Position numbers and translations under genes: made by a program. Shown one piece after another: positions 10,686 to 22,570 of a stretch of DNA of 33,766 bases (positions are counted from its first letter, which is position 1; every line of letters begins with the position of its first letter). The DNA comes from Nemertoderma westbladi (taxonomy: Eukaryota > Xenacoelomorpha > Nemertodermatida > Nemertodermatidae), in the NCBI GenBank assembly GCA_032718475.1, contig JAUCBJ010008185.1, positions 1 through 33,766 of the forward strand, read 5' to 3'. Under the pieces are notes generated by a model that was given only the letters and a program-made list of their open reading frames with translations, was not told where the DNA came from and made no database searches.

Positions 10686-12403
10686 CGTTCGTGGGGCCTT
10701 CGCGCAGCACGAGGCCCAGTTATGAGATACAAATTAAAATTGAGCGACTGTATCACAAAATCAGGTTTTGAGAAATTTACCCACACCACCAATCAATCAA
10801 AGAAAGGGGGACAGTACGTGTCCACCCCTTTTAATTCCCCCCCCCCCCACCCTTCCCAACCACCAATACATAACCGCGACATCTACCACCCACGGAAGGG
10901 TAGCACGAACTTATTTCCAATCGCACGTTCAATATGCAAAGCCAGGTGGTTTATAGGAATATAATAAACGCAGTACTCGTATTCATTATAAGCCTCGTTG
11001 CGTTCGTCCTGTTTTGTATTTAAATATATTTCTTAAACGCAGGCTAGGACGTTCTTTATAATAATAATACTAGGGATGCGATCAATATGTGAAGCCAGGT
11101 GGTTTATATAATAATTTAGTGAACGCAGTACTCGTCTTCATTATATGCCTCGTTGCGCTCGTCGCTTGTCCTGTTTTGTTATAAAATATTTTTCCTAAAC
11201 GCAGACTGACGATCTTTATACAGTTATAACTATGCGAAGTTTCGAAACTGTGCGAGTAACTGTTGATACATCTATCTGGAGATATGTGATACAACGCCAA
11301 CGCATCTTATGCCGATGTAGTAATATGGGTATTGAAATAATATTAAATCAATGTACACTCTTAAAGCTGCAGCGAAAAAATGTAGCTAATTTCCTAGGTT
11401 ACATATAAAATAATAATATTATTTTTAAGAACATTAATTTTACTACTTTGCAAAAATTCAATTAAAAAATAACCAGACATATACATTGTGGAATAAACTA
11501 TTTCAGAAGCCTACACAACAGCCATGCCATGGATAGTATTTATGTTATGATATCTGTCATTCACCTGAGATAGCAATACAACATTTATAGTGAATTTAAA
11601 GAATGCTGTCTGGGCTGGAATAGCAATACTGGTTGTCTATTACTATTCCTCTCTGGTTAGTCTTAGCAACAACTCCCAGCCAGCAGCAGAGACTTGACCA
11701 ATAATCATTCCCAGCAACTGGGAATGACACACACATCCCATCTATGTACCAGCATGTTGGCCAATAAATGAGCAGTATTTAATGAGAATAAATTTTTTTT
11801 GCCGTTTTAATTACTTTAGATCAATTAAAGACACAATTATTAAAGCAAATCACTTGAACTAATTAAAAACTATAATAGAATGGCGTATGGGGATTACATC
11901 TGTATAATTTTTAATTATAATTATTTAAATCTTATACTGTAAAACAATTAATTTCCTTTAAAAGGCAGGTTGAAAATGGTGTTTTTACCGTAATAACTTA
12001 ATTAACTAATTAACTGCTATTATCTTAGCTTCTCGAAGGCCACACTGAAATTCTACTAGGAAAATTTCTAAACTTTTGCCAAACAACATGTGTACCAAGT
12101 TTGGATAGATTTCATCAAAGATTGGCCGAGTTATTAACGTTTAAAATTGAACGCGACAGAACGACAGAACGACAGAACGACAGAACGACAGAACGACAGA
12201 ACGACAGGTTGATTAATGGTACCACTACGCTAAGGCTCACTCACTTCGTGGCTCGCCCCACAGGTTGATTAATGGTACCACTACGCTAAGGCTCACTCAC
12301 TTCGTGGCTCGCCCCACAGAACGACAGAACGACAGAACGACAGAACGACAGGTTGATTAATGGTACCACTACGCTAAGGCTCACTCACTTCGTGGCTCGC
12401 CCC
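10686..12403. repeat. 1.5-kb element copy 5, type A, right end of block
   Basis: A 1718-bp copy with the shortest C run (12). It ends with octamer repeats and three copies of the 55-bp terminal module, the last of which touches the minisatellite. A short deletion near 11275 removes one of the two neighbouring GTGTGATATGTGG-type units seen in the other copies. Confidence 0.9.
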
Positions 12404-12405
12404 AC
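12207..12405. repeat. Three copies of the 55-bp terminal module closing the block
   Basis: Copies at 12207-12261, 12263-12317 and 12351-12405 look identical to the one at 10630. Four CAGAACGA units separate the second and third. Repeated capping by the same module suggests that the right end was duplicated separately from the 1.5-kb body. Confidence 0.92.
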
Positions 12406-12406
12406 A

Positions 12407-13020
12407 GGGACACAGAGAGTCACACAGGGACGCAGAGAGACATACAGACACAGTGATAAAGATACAGAGACGTAGAGAAGCATAAATAGACAGAGGTAGA
12501 CATACAGAGATACAGGATGGACATAGAGAAACATATAGACATACAGAGACAAAGAGAGACATGCAGACACACTGATAAAGATACAGAGACGTAGACGTAG
12601 AGAAGCATAAATAGACACAGGTAGACATACAGAGATACAGGATGGAAATAGATAAACATATAGAGATGGACATAGAGAAACATATAGACATACAGAGATA
12701 AAGAGAGACATGCAGACACACTGATAAACATACAGAGACGTAGATAAGCATAAATAGGCACAGGTAGACATACAGAGATACAGGATGGACATAGAGAAAC
12801 ATATAGTCGTACAGAGACAAAGAGAGACATGCAGACACACTGATAAACATACAGAGACGTAGATAAGCATAAATAGACACAGGTAGACATACAGCGATAC
12901 AGGATGGACATAGAGAAACATATAGAGATGGACATAGAGAAACATATAGACATACAGAGACGCAGAGAGCCATACAGGGACGCAGAGAGACATACAGGGA
13001 CGCAGAGAGACATTTAGACA
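12407..13020. repeat. Minisatellite, irregular sub-block adjoining the inserted elements
   Basis: Higher-order units of about 120-145 bp, marked by TACAGGATGG at 12511, 12636, 12779 and 12898, built from degenerate CATACAGAGA and CATAGAGAAACATATAGA blocks. This is the continuation of the array at 4195-4568. It contains no gene. Confidence 0.93.
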
Positions 13021-13611
13021 CACAGCGAGACATGCAGAGACGCAGAGAGACATACAGGGACGCAGAAAGACATCTAGACACACATCGAGACATGCAGAGA
13101 CGCAGAGAGACATACAGGGACGCAGAAAGACATTTAGACACACATCGAAACATACAGAGACGCAGAGAGACATACAGGGACGCAGAGAGACATGCAGAAA
13201 CGCAGAGAGACATATAGGGACGCAGAGAGACATACAGGGACGCAGAGAGACGTACAGAGAAACAGTATATAGAGACTCAGAGAGATACAGATGCACAGCA
13301 TAGATATAGAGAGACACAGAGAGACATAAAGATTAAAGAGACACACAGAGACATACAGAGACGCCGAGAGACATACAGGGACGCAGAGAGACATACAGGC
13401 ACGCAGAGAGTCATACAGGGACGCAGAGAGACATACAGAGACGCAGAGAGACATACAGGGACGCAGGGAGACATACAGGGACGCAGAGAGACATGCAGAG
13501 ACGCAGAGAGACATGCAGAGACGCAGAGAGACATACAGGGACGCAGAGAGTCATACAGGGACGCAGAGAGTCATACAGGGACGCAGAAAGACATACAGGG
13601 ACGCAGAGAGA

Positions 13612-14943
13612 CGTACAGAGAAACAGTATATAGAGACTCAGAGAGATACAGATGCACAGCATAGATATAGAGAGACAAAGAGAGACATAAAGATTAAAGA
13701 GACACACAGAGACATACAGAGACGCCGAGAGACATACAGGGACGCAGAGAGACATACAGGCACGCAGAGAGTCATACAGGGACGCAGAGAGACATACAGA
13801 GACGCCCAGAGACATACAGGGACGCAGAGAGACATACAGGGACGCAGAAAGACATTTAGACACACATCGAGACATGCAGAGACGCAGAGAGACATACAGG
13901 GACGTAGATAGATATACAGGGACGCAGAGAGTCATACAGAGAAACAGGATGGACATAGAGAAACATATAGACATACAGAGACAAAGAGAGAGATGCAGAG
14001 ACGCAGAGAGTCATACAGGGACGCAGAGAGACATACAGGGCCGCAGAGAGTCATACAGAGAAACAGGATGGACATAGAGAAACATATAGACAAACAGAGA
14101 CAAAGAGAGACATGCAGAGACGCAGAGAGGCATGCAGGGACGCAGAAAGACATTTAGACACACATCGAGACATGCAGAGACGCAGAGAGACATACAGGGA
14201 CGCAGATAGATATACAGGGACGCAGAGAGTCATACAGAGAAACAGGATGGACATAGAGAAACATATAGACATACAGAGACAAAGAGAGAGATGCAGAGAC
14301 GCAGAGAGTCATACAGGGACGCAGAGAGACATACAGGGCCGCAGAGAGACGTACAGAGAAACAGTATATAGAGACTCAGAGAGATACAGATGCACAGCAT
14401 AGATATAGAGAGACACAGAGAGACATAAAGATTAAAGAGACACACAGAGACATACAGAGACGCCGAGAGACATACAGGGACGCAGAGAGACATACAGGCA
14501 CGCAGAGAGTCATACAGGGACGCAGAGAGACATACAGAGACGCCCAGAGACATACAGGGACGCAGAGAGACATACAGGGACGCAGAAAGACATTTAGACA
14601 CACATCGAGACATGCAGAGACGCAGAGAGACATATAGGGACGCAGATAGATATACAGGGACGCAGAGAGTCATACAGAGAAACAGGATGGACATAGAGAA
14701 ACATAAAGACATACAGAGACAAAGAGAGAGATGCAGAGACGCAGAGAGTCATACAGGGACGCAGAGAGACATACAGGGCCGCAGAGAGTCATACAGAGAA
14801 ACAGGATGGACATAGAGAAACATATAGACAAACAGAGACAAAGAGAGACATGCAGAGACGCAGAGAGGCATGCAGGGACGCAGAAAGACATTTAGACACA
14901 CATCGAGACATGCAGAGACGCAGAGAGACATACAGGGACGCAG
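13612..14943. repeat. 738-bp higher-order duplication in the minisatellite
   Basis: 13612-14205 recurs at 14350-14943 with an offset of 738 bp. Both copies include an unusual segment with CAGTATATAGAGACTC and GATTAAAGAGACACACAGAG. A further partial copy of that segment starts at 13251, 361 bp earlier. Confidence 0.85.
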
Positions 14944-16790
14944 AGAGACATACAGGTACGCAGAGAGATATGCAGAGACGCAGAGAGACATACAGGGACG
15001 CAGAGAGACATTTAGACACACATCGAGACATGCAGAGACGCAGAGAGACATACAGGGACGCAGAGAGACATACAGGTACGAAGAGAGACATGCAGAGACG
15101 CAGAGAGACATACAGGGACGCAGAGAGACATTTAGACACACATCGAGACATGCAGAGACGCAGAGAGACATACAGGGACGCAGAGAGACATACAGGGACG
15201 CAGAGAGACATTTAGACACACATCGAGACATGCAGAGACGCAGAGAGACATACAGGGACGCAGAGAGACATACAGGTACGCAGAGAGACATGCAGAGACG
15301 CAGAGAGACATACAGGGACGCAGAGAGACATTTAGACACACATCGAGACATGCAGAGACGCAGAGAGACATACAGGGACGCATAGAGACATACAGGGACG
15401 CAGAAAGACATTTAGACACACATCTAGACATGCAGAGACACAGAGAGACATACAGGGACGCAGAGAGTCATACAGGGACGCAGAGAGACATGCAGAGACG
15501 CAGAGAGACATATAGGGACGCAGAGAGACATACAGGGACGCAGAAAGACATTTAGACACACATCGAGACATGCAGAGACGCAGAGAGACATACATGGACG
15601 CAGAGAGTCATACAGGGACGCAGAGAGACATGCAGAGACGCAGAGAGACATACAGGGACGCAGAGAGTCATACAGGGACGCAGAGAGACATGCAGAGACG
15701 CAGAGAGACATACAGGGACGCAGAGCGACATACAGGGACGCAGAAAGACATTTAGACACACATCGAGACATGCAGAGACGCAGAGAGACATACAGGGACG
15801 CAGAGAGTCATACAGGGACGCAGAGAGACATGCAGAGACGCAGAGAGACATACAGGGACGCAGCGAGACATACAGGGACGCAGAGAGACATACAGAGACG
15901 CAGAAAGACATTTAGACACACATCGAGACATGCAGAGACGCAGAGAGACATACAGAGACGCAGAGAGACATACAGGGACGCAGAAAGACATTTAGACACA
16001 CATCGAGACATGCAGAGACACAGAGAGACATACAGGGACGCAGATAGATATACAGGGACGCAGAGAGTCATACAGGGACGCAGAGAGTCATACAGGGACG
16101 CAGAGAGACATACAGAGACGCAGAGAGACATACAGGGACGCATAATGACATTTAGACACACATCGAGACATGCAGAGACGCAGAGAGACATACAGGGACG
16201 CAGAGAGATATACAGGGACGCAGAGAGTCATACAGGGGCGCAGAGAGTCATGCAGGGACGCAGAGATACATACAGAGACGCAGAGATACATACAGGGACG
16301 CAGAGAGACATACAGGGACGCAGAGAGTCATAGAGGGACGCAGAGAGACATACAGGGACGCAGATAGACATACAGGGACGCAGAGAGACATACAGGGACG
16401 CAGAGATACATTTAGACACACAGCGAGACATGCAGAGACGCAGAGAGACATACAGGGACGCAGAAAGACATTTAGACACATATCGAGACATGCAGAGACG
16501 CAGAGAGACATACAGGGACGCAGAAAGACATTTAGACACACATCGAAACATACAGAGACGCAGAGAGACATACAGGGACGCAGAGAGACATACAGGGACG
16601 CAGAGAGACATACAGGGACGCAGAGAGACATACAGGGGCGCAGAGAGACATTTAGACACACAGAGAGACATACAGGGACGCAGAAAGACATTTAGACACA
16701 CATCGAAACATACAGAGACGCAGAGAGACATACAGGGACGCAGAGAGACAAACAGGGACGCAGAGAGACATACAGGGACGCAGAGAGACA

Positions 16791-19640
16791 TACAGGGGCG
16801 CAGAGAGACATTTAGACACACAGCGAGACATACAGAGAGGCAGAGAAATATACAGGGACGCAGAAAGACATTTAGACACACATCGAGACATGCAGAGACG
16901 CAGAGAGTCATACAGGGACGCAGAGTGACATACAGGGACGCAGAGAGACGTACAGGGACGCAGAGAGACATACAGGGACGCAGAGAGACATTTAGACACA
17001 CAGCGAGACATACAGAGACGCAGAGAGACATACAGGGACGCAGAAAGATATTTAGACAAACATCGAGACATGCAGAGACGCAGAGAGACATACAGGGACG
17101 CAGAGAGACATACAGGGACGCAGAAAGACATTTAGACACACAGCGAGACATGCAGAGACGCAGAGAGACATACATGGACGCAGAGAGTCATACAGGGACG
17201 CAGAGAGACATGCAGAGACGCAGAGAGACATACAGGGACGCAGAGAGTCATACAGGGACGCAGAGAGACATGCAGAGACGCAGAGAGACATACAGGGACG
17301 CAGAAAGATATTTAGACACACAGCGAGACATGCAGAGACGCAGAGAGACATACATGGACGCAGAGAGTCATACAGGGACGCAGAGAGACATGCAGAGACG
17401 CAGAGAGACATACAGGGACGCAGAGAGTCATACAGGAACGCAGAGAGACATGCGGAGACGCAGAGAGACATACAGGGACGCAGAAAGACATTTAGACACA
17501 CATCGAGACATGCAGAGACGCAGAGAGACATACATGGACGCAGAGAGTCATACAGGGACGCAGAGAGACATGCAGAGACGCAGAGAGACATACAGGGACG
17601 CAGAGAGTCATACAGGGACGCAGAGAGACATACAGAGACGCAGAGAGACATACAGGGACGCAGAAGACATTTAGACACACATCGAGACATGCAGAGACGC
17701 AGAGAGACATACAGGGACGCAGAGAGTCATACAGGGACGCAGAGAGACATGCAGAGACGCAGAGAGACGCAGAGAGACATACAGGGACGCAGAGAGACAT
17801 ACAGGGACGCAGAGAGACATACAGAGACGCAGAAAGACATTCAGACACACATCAAGACATGCAGAGACGCAGAGAGACATACAGAGACGCAGAGAGACAT
17901 ACAGGGACGCAGAAAGACATTTAGACACACATCGAGACATGCAGAGACACAGAGAGACATACAGGGACGCAGATAGATATACAGGGACGCATAGAGTCAT
18001 ACAGGGACGCAGAGAGTCATACAGGGACGCAGAGAGACATACAGAGACGCAGAGAGAGATACAGGGACGCATAAAGACATTTAGACACACATCGAGACAT
18101 GCAGAGACGCAGAGAGACATACAGGGACGCAGAGAGACATACAGGGACGCAGAGAGACATACAGGGGCGCAGAGAGACATTTAGACACACAGAGAGACAT
18201 ACAGGGACGCAGAAAGACATTTAGACACACATCGAAGCATACAGAGACGCAGAGAGTCATACAGGGGCGCAGAGAGTCATGCAGGGACGCAGAGATACAT
18301 ACAGAGACGCAGAGATACATACAGGGACGCAGAGAGACATACAGGGACGCAGAGAGTCATACAGGGACGCAGAGAGACATACAGGGACGCAGAGAGACAT
18401 AGAGGGACGCAGAGAGTCATACAGGGACGCAGAGAGACATGCAGGGACGCAGAGAGTCATAGAGGGACGCAGAGAGACATACAGGGACGCAGAGAGACAT
18501 ACAGGGACGCAGAGAGACATACAGGGGCGCAGAGAGACATTTAGACACACAGCGAGACATACAGAGAGGCAGAGAAATATACAGGGACGCAGAAAGACAT
18601 TTAGACACACATCGAGACATGCAGAGACGCAGAGAGTCATACAGGGACGCAGAGTGACATACAGGGACGCAGAGAGACGTACAGGGACGCAGAGAGACAT
18701 ACAGGGACGCAGAGAGACATTTAGACACACAGCGAGACATACAGAGACGCAGAGAGACATACAGGGACGCAGAAAGATATTTAGACAAACATCGAGACAT
18801 GCAGAGACGCAGAGAGACATACAGGGACGCAGAGAGACATACAGGGACGCAGAAAGACATTTAGACACACATCTTGATATGCAGAGACACAGAGAGACAT
18901 ACAGGGACGCAGAGAGTCATACAGGGGCGCAGAGAGACATGCAGAGACGCAGAGAGACATATAGGGACGCAGAGAGACATACAGGGACGCAGAAAGACAT
19001 TTAGACACACATCGAGACATGCAGAGACGCAGAGAGACATACATGGACGCAGAGAGTCATACAGGGACGCAGAGAGACATGCAGAGACGCAGAGAGACAT
19101 ACAGGGACGCAGAGAGTCATACAGGGACGCAGAGAGACATGCAGAGACGCAGAGAGACATACAGGGACGCAGAAAGACATTTAGACACACATCGAGACAT
19201 GCAGAGATGCAGAGAGACATACAGGGACGCAGAGAGTCATACAGGGACGCAGAGAGACATGCAGAGACGCAGAGAGACGCAGAGAGACATACAGGGACGC
19301 AGAGAGACATACAGGGACGCAGAGAGACATACAGAGACGCAGAAAGACATTCAGACACACATCGAGACATGCAGAGACGCAGAGAGACATACAGAGACGC
19401 AGAGAGACATACAGGGACGCAGAAAGATATTTAGACACACATCGAGACATGCAGAGACACAGAGAGACATACAGGGACGCAGATAGATATACAGGGACGC
19501 ATAGAGTCATACAGGGACGCAGAGAGTCATACAGGGACGCAGAGAGACATACAGAGACGCAGAGAGAGATACAGGGACGCATAAAGACATTTAGACACAC
19601 ATCGAGACATGCAGAGACGCAGAGAGACATACAGGGACGC
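16791..19640. repeat. Large segmental duplication inside the minisatellite (about 1.5-1.7 kb)
   Basis: 16791-17130 recurs at about 18520-18860 (offset 1729), marked by the rare variants GAGAGGCAGAGAAATATACA and CAGAGTGACATACA. About 17500-18130 recurs at 19010-19640 (offset 1510), marked by GACGCAGAGAGACGCAGAGA and ACATTCAGACACAC. Different offsets show later gains or losses between the two marker blocks. Confidence 0.8.
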
Positions 19641-19930
19641 AGAGAGATATACAGGGACGCAGAGAGTCATACAGGGGCGCAGAGAGTCATGCAGGGACGC
19701 AGAGATACATACAGAGACGCAGAGATACATACAGGGACGCAGAGAGACATACAGGGACGCATAAAGACATTTAGACACACATCGAGACATGCAGAGACGC
19801 AGAGAGACATACAGGGACGCAGAGAGATATACAGGGACGCAGAGAGTCATACAGGGGCGCAGAGAGTCATGCAGGGACGCAGAGATACATACAGAGACGC
19901 AGAGATACATACAGGGACGCAGAGAGTCAT
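19571..19930. repeat. 180-bp tandem duplication in the minisatellite
   Basis: 19571-19750 is followed by 19751-19930 with the same order of variants (ATAAAGACAT, GAGAGATATACAGGG, ACAGGGGCGC, GAGATACATACAGAG). It equals nine 20-bp units. Confidence 0.85.
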
Positions 19931-20400
19931 ACAGGGACGCAGAGAGACATACAGGGACGCAGAGAGACATACATGGACGCAGAGAGTCATAGAGGGACGC
20001 AGAGAGACATACAGGGACGCAGAGAGACATACAGGGACGCAGAGAGTCATAGAGGGACGCAGAGAGTCATACAGGGACGCAGAGAGACATGCAGAGACGC
20101 AGAGAGACATACAGGGACGCAGAGTGACATACAGGGACGCAGAGAGACATACAGGGACGCAGAGAGACATTTAGACACACAGCGAGACATGCAGAGACGC
20201 AGAGAGACATAGAGGGACGCAGAGAGTCATACAGGGACGCAGAGAGACATACAGGGACGCAGAGAGACATTTAGACACACAGCGAGACATGCAGAGACGC
20301 AGAGAGACATACAGGGACGCAGAAAGACATCTAGACACACATCGAGACATGCAGAGACGCAGAGAGACATACAGGGACGCAGAAAGACATTTAGACACAC

Positions 20401-21240
20401 ATCGAAACATACAGAGACGCAGAGAGACATACAGGGACGCAGAGAGACATACAGGGACGCAGAGAGACATACAGGGACGCAGAGAGACATACAGGGACGC
20501 AGAGAGACATACAGGGACGCAGAGAGACATAGAGGGGCGCAGAGAGACATTTAGACACACATCGAGACATACAGGGACGCAGAGAGACATACAGGGACGC
20601 AGAGAGACATACAGGGACGCAGAGAGACATACAGGGACGCAGAGAGACATACAGGGACGCAGAGAGTCATACAGGGACACAGAGAGACATACAGGGACGC
20701 AGAGAGACATACAGGGACGCAGAGAGTCATACAGGGACGCAGAGAGACATACAGGGACGCAGAGAGTCATACAGGGACGCAGAGAGACATACAGGGGCGC
20801 AGAAAGACATTTAGACACACATCGAAACATACAGAGACGCAGAGAGACATACAGGGACGCAGAGAGACATACAGGGACGCAGAGAGACATACAGGGACGC
20901 AGAGAGACATACAGGGACGCAGAGAGACATACAGGGACGCAGAGAGACATAGAGGGGCGCAGAGAGACATTTAGACACACATCGAGACATACAGGGACGC
21001 AGAGAGACATACAGGGACGCAGAGAGACATACAGGGACGCAGAGAGACATACAGGGACGCAGAGAGACATACAGGGACGCAGAGAGTCATATAGGGACGC
21101 AGAGAGACATACAGGGACGCAGAGAGACATACAGGGACGCAGAGAGTCATACAGGGACGCAGAGAGACATACAGGGACGCAGAGAGACATACAGGGACGC
21201 AGAGAGACATACAGGGACGCAGAGAGACATACAGGGACGC
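20401..21240. repeat. 420-bp tandem duplication in the minisatellite
   Basis: 20401-20820 and 20821-21240 carry the same series of variant units (start ATCGAAACATACAGAG, middle CATAGAGGGGCGC). They differ at a few bases, for example ACAGGGACAC near 20671 against ATAGGGACGC near 21091. It equals 21 units of 20 bp. Confidence 0.88.
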
Positions 21241-21582
21241 AGAGAGACATACAGGGGCGCAGAGAGACATTTAGACACACAGCGAGACATACAGAGAGGC
21301 AGAGAAATATACAGGGACGCAGAAAGACATTTAGACACACATCGAGACATGCAGAGACGCAGAGAGTCATACAGGGACGCAGAGAGTCATACAGGGACGC
21401 AGAGAGTCATACAGGGACGCGGAGAGACATACAGGTACGCAGAGAGATATGCAGAGACGCAGAGAGACATACAGGAACGCAGAGAGACATTTAGACACAC
21501 AGCGAGACATGCAGAGACGCACAGAGACATACAGGGACGCAGAGAGACATTTAGACACACAGAGAGACATCCAGAGCGCAGA

Positions 21583-22479
21583 ATGGATCTCATAAACACA
21601 GTATGTAATACAAACATATATTCACCAGAGAGACTTATACAGTTTATAATTCGCTTCTATATTTCCACTATATTCACCAAGTTAAAAGTGTTAAGTACAG
21701 TACATGTAAAAAACGGGGTTGGTGGTTGAGAATCTGTGCTTCTACAGTTGAGTCATGTTGAAGTTGAATGAATTACGTTTTAAATGACAGGGCATTTTTG
21801 AAAACTGAACGCTTCGCTAGGTGGTGCAGAAAATTTATGGTAATTTTTTGGTATGTCACAAATTAGTATTAAATTGAATTAAGTAAATCTTTAAAAAGAA
21901 ATAAATGTCACCCACTTTTATACACAGTTACAGTACTACTACAGTAGGCCTACTATGTACAGATTCAGAGAAAAACATTTCAAATTCAGAATTTATTTCT
22001 AAAGTATTAAATTATGTATTATATTCAATAATTAATTAGCGATTCAATGATTCTCACTAAAATAAATAATATTATAATAGCTCCCAAATAATCCATCTAT
22101 CTATAATACATCACTTGATAAGCGTATTTCAGAAATATAAATTCAAAAGAAAGGATTAACGAACGTTTTATTTCACATTATAATCAAACATAAAATTACT
22201 AATTTATTTTAGCAGTGGTGTACGCCTACCCCATTTCAAGCCATAAAAACAATGCTCCTGACAGATACATTATTAATTTAATATTTTATAATAGTTTAAT
22301 ATTTTATATTAAACCATGTAAATAATTTGCAACGAAGTACTGTAGCTGTGAAATTATGCTTGAAAAGAACCAAAAGTGAAGTGCTTGAAATGGATCGGAA
22401 TTAATACTAATTTTCAATTAGTACACAGGGGAGTCCACAGAGGTTAGTTAACATTAACTTGCTAACATGTAGTACCAGA
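21583..22479. other. AT-rich non-coding stretch
   Basis: I see no gene or RNA here. It lies downstream of the last recognised exon of the minus-strand gene, so it may hold its 3' untranslated region. A 12-bp palindrome AGTAGGCCTACT occurs near 21943. No polyadenylation site stands out. Confidence 0.6.
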
Positions 22480-22570
22480 ATCCATTAAATCGGCCTGTCG
22501 TTACATTCTATCTTTTGATATACAGTATTATCCATTAAATCGGCCTGTCGTTACATTCTATCTTTTGATA
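22480..22570. repeat. Exact 41-bp direct repeat, 50-bp period
   Basis: 22480-22520 and 22530-22570 are identical, starting ATCCATTAAATCGGCCTGTC and ending ATCTTTTGATA. The right copy contains the stop codon (22558-22560) of the terminal exon of the unidentified minus-strand gene. Confidence 0.97.

Larger units (their letters stand above)
4569..12403. mobile_element. Block of five tandem 1.5-kb elements inserted in the minisatellite
   Basis: Five head-to-tail copies begin at 4569, 6084, 7576, 9080 and 10686, each with CGTTCGTGGGGCCTTCGCGC. The block ends in GGCTCGCCCC. Its outer ends are inversely related (GTGGGGC at the left of each copy, GCCCCAC at the far right) and flanked on both sides by ACA. 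The same termini occur on a 354-bp element at 30167-30520. Each copy holds a C run, two diverged 150-bp direct repeats, a long AT-rich part and a (CAGAACGA)n tail. Pearl elements of bivalves and DINE-1-like elements combine arms, tandem core repeats and a microsatellite in a similar way. That comparison is an inference and no transposase is encoded. Confidence 0.8.
13021..21582. repeat. 20-bp minisatellite array, about 8.5 kb
   Basis: The commonest unit is CAGAGAGACATACAGGGACG, exactly 20 bp. Other units are point variants of it (CAGAGAGTCATACAGGGACG) or more diverged units that usually come as a pair, CAGAGAGACATTTAGACACA followed by CATCGAGACATGCAGAGACG. Phase is kept over kilobases; a single lost A near 17664 and a 10-bp loss near 17761 shift it. 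The main unit has no stop codon in any of six frames, so long Arg/Glu-rich (plus) and Cys/Ser/Leu-rich (minus) frames of up to 414 codons appear. I do not regard these as genes. The array ends at CCAGAGCGCAG (about 21571-21582). Confidence 0.97.

Noticed and set aside
6048-10964. Plus-strand frames of 76-123 codons at the start of each element
   Set aside because: They run through the C tract, whose length differs in every copy, so the C-terminal frame differs each time.
13021-21582. Dozens of overlapping open frames of 60-414 codons on both strands, Arg/Glu-rich on plus and Cys/Ser/Leu-rich on minus
   Set aside because: The main 20-bp unit has no stop codon in any frame, and three units make 20 codons, so every frame stays open with a 20-residue period. 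All frames look alike, and length variants are shared by all of them, which is not coding behaviour.
12407-21582. Possible CRISPR-like array (regular repeat of about 20 bp)
   Set aside because: There are no unique spacers: unit follows unit directly. The sequence context is eukaryotic and no cas-like gene is present.
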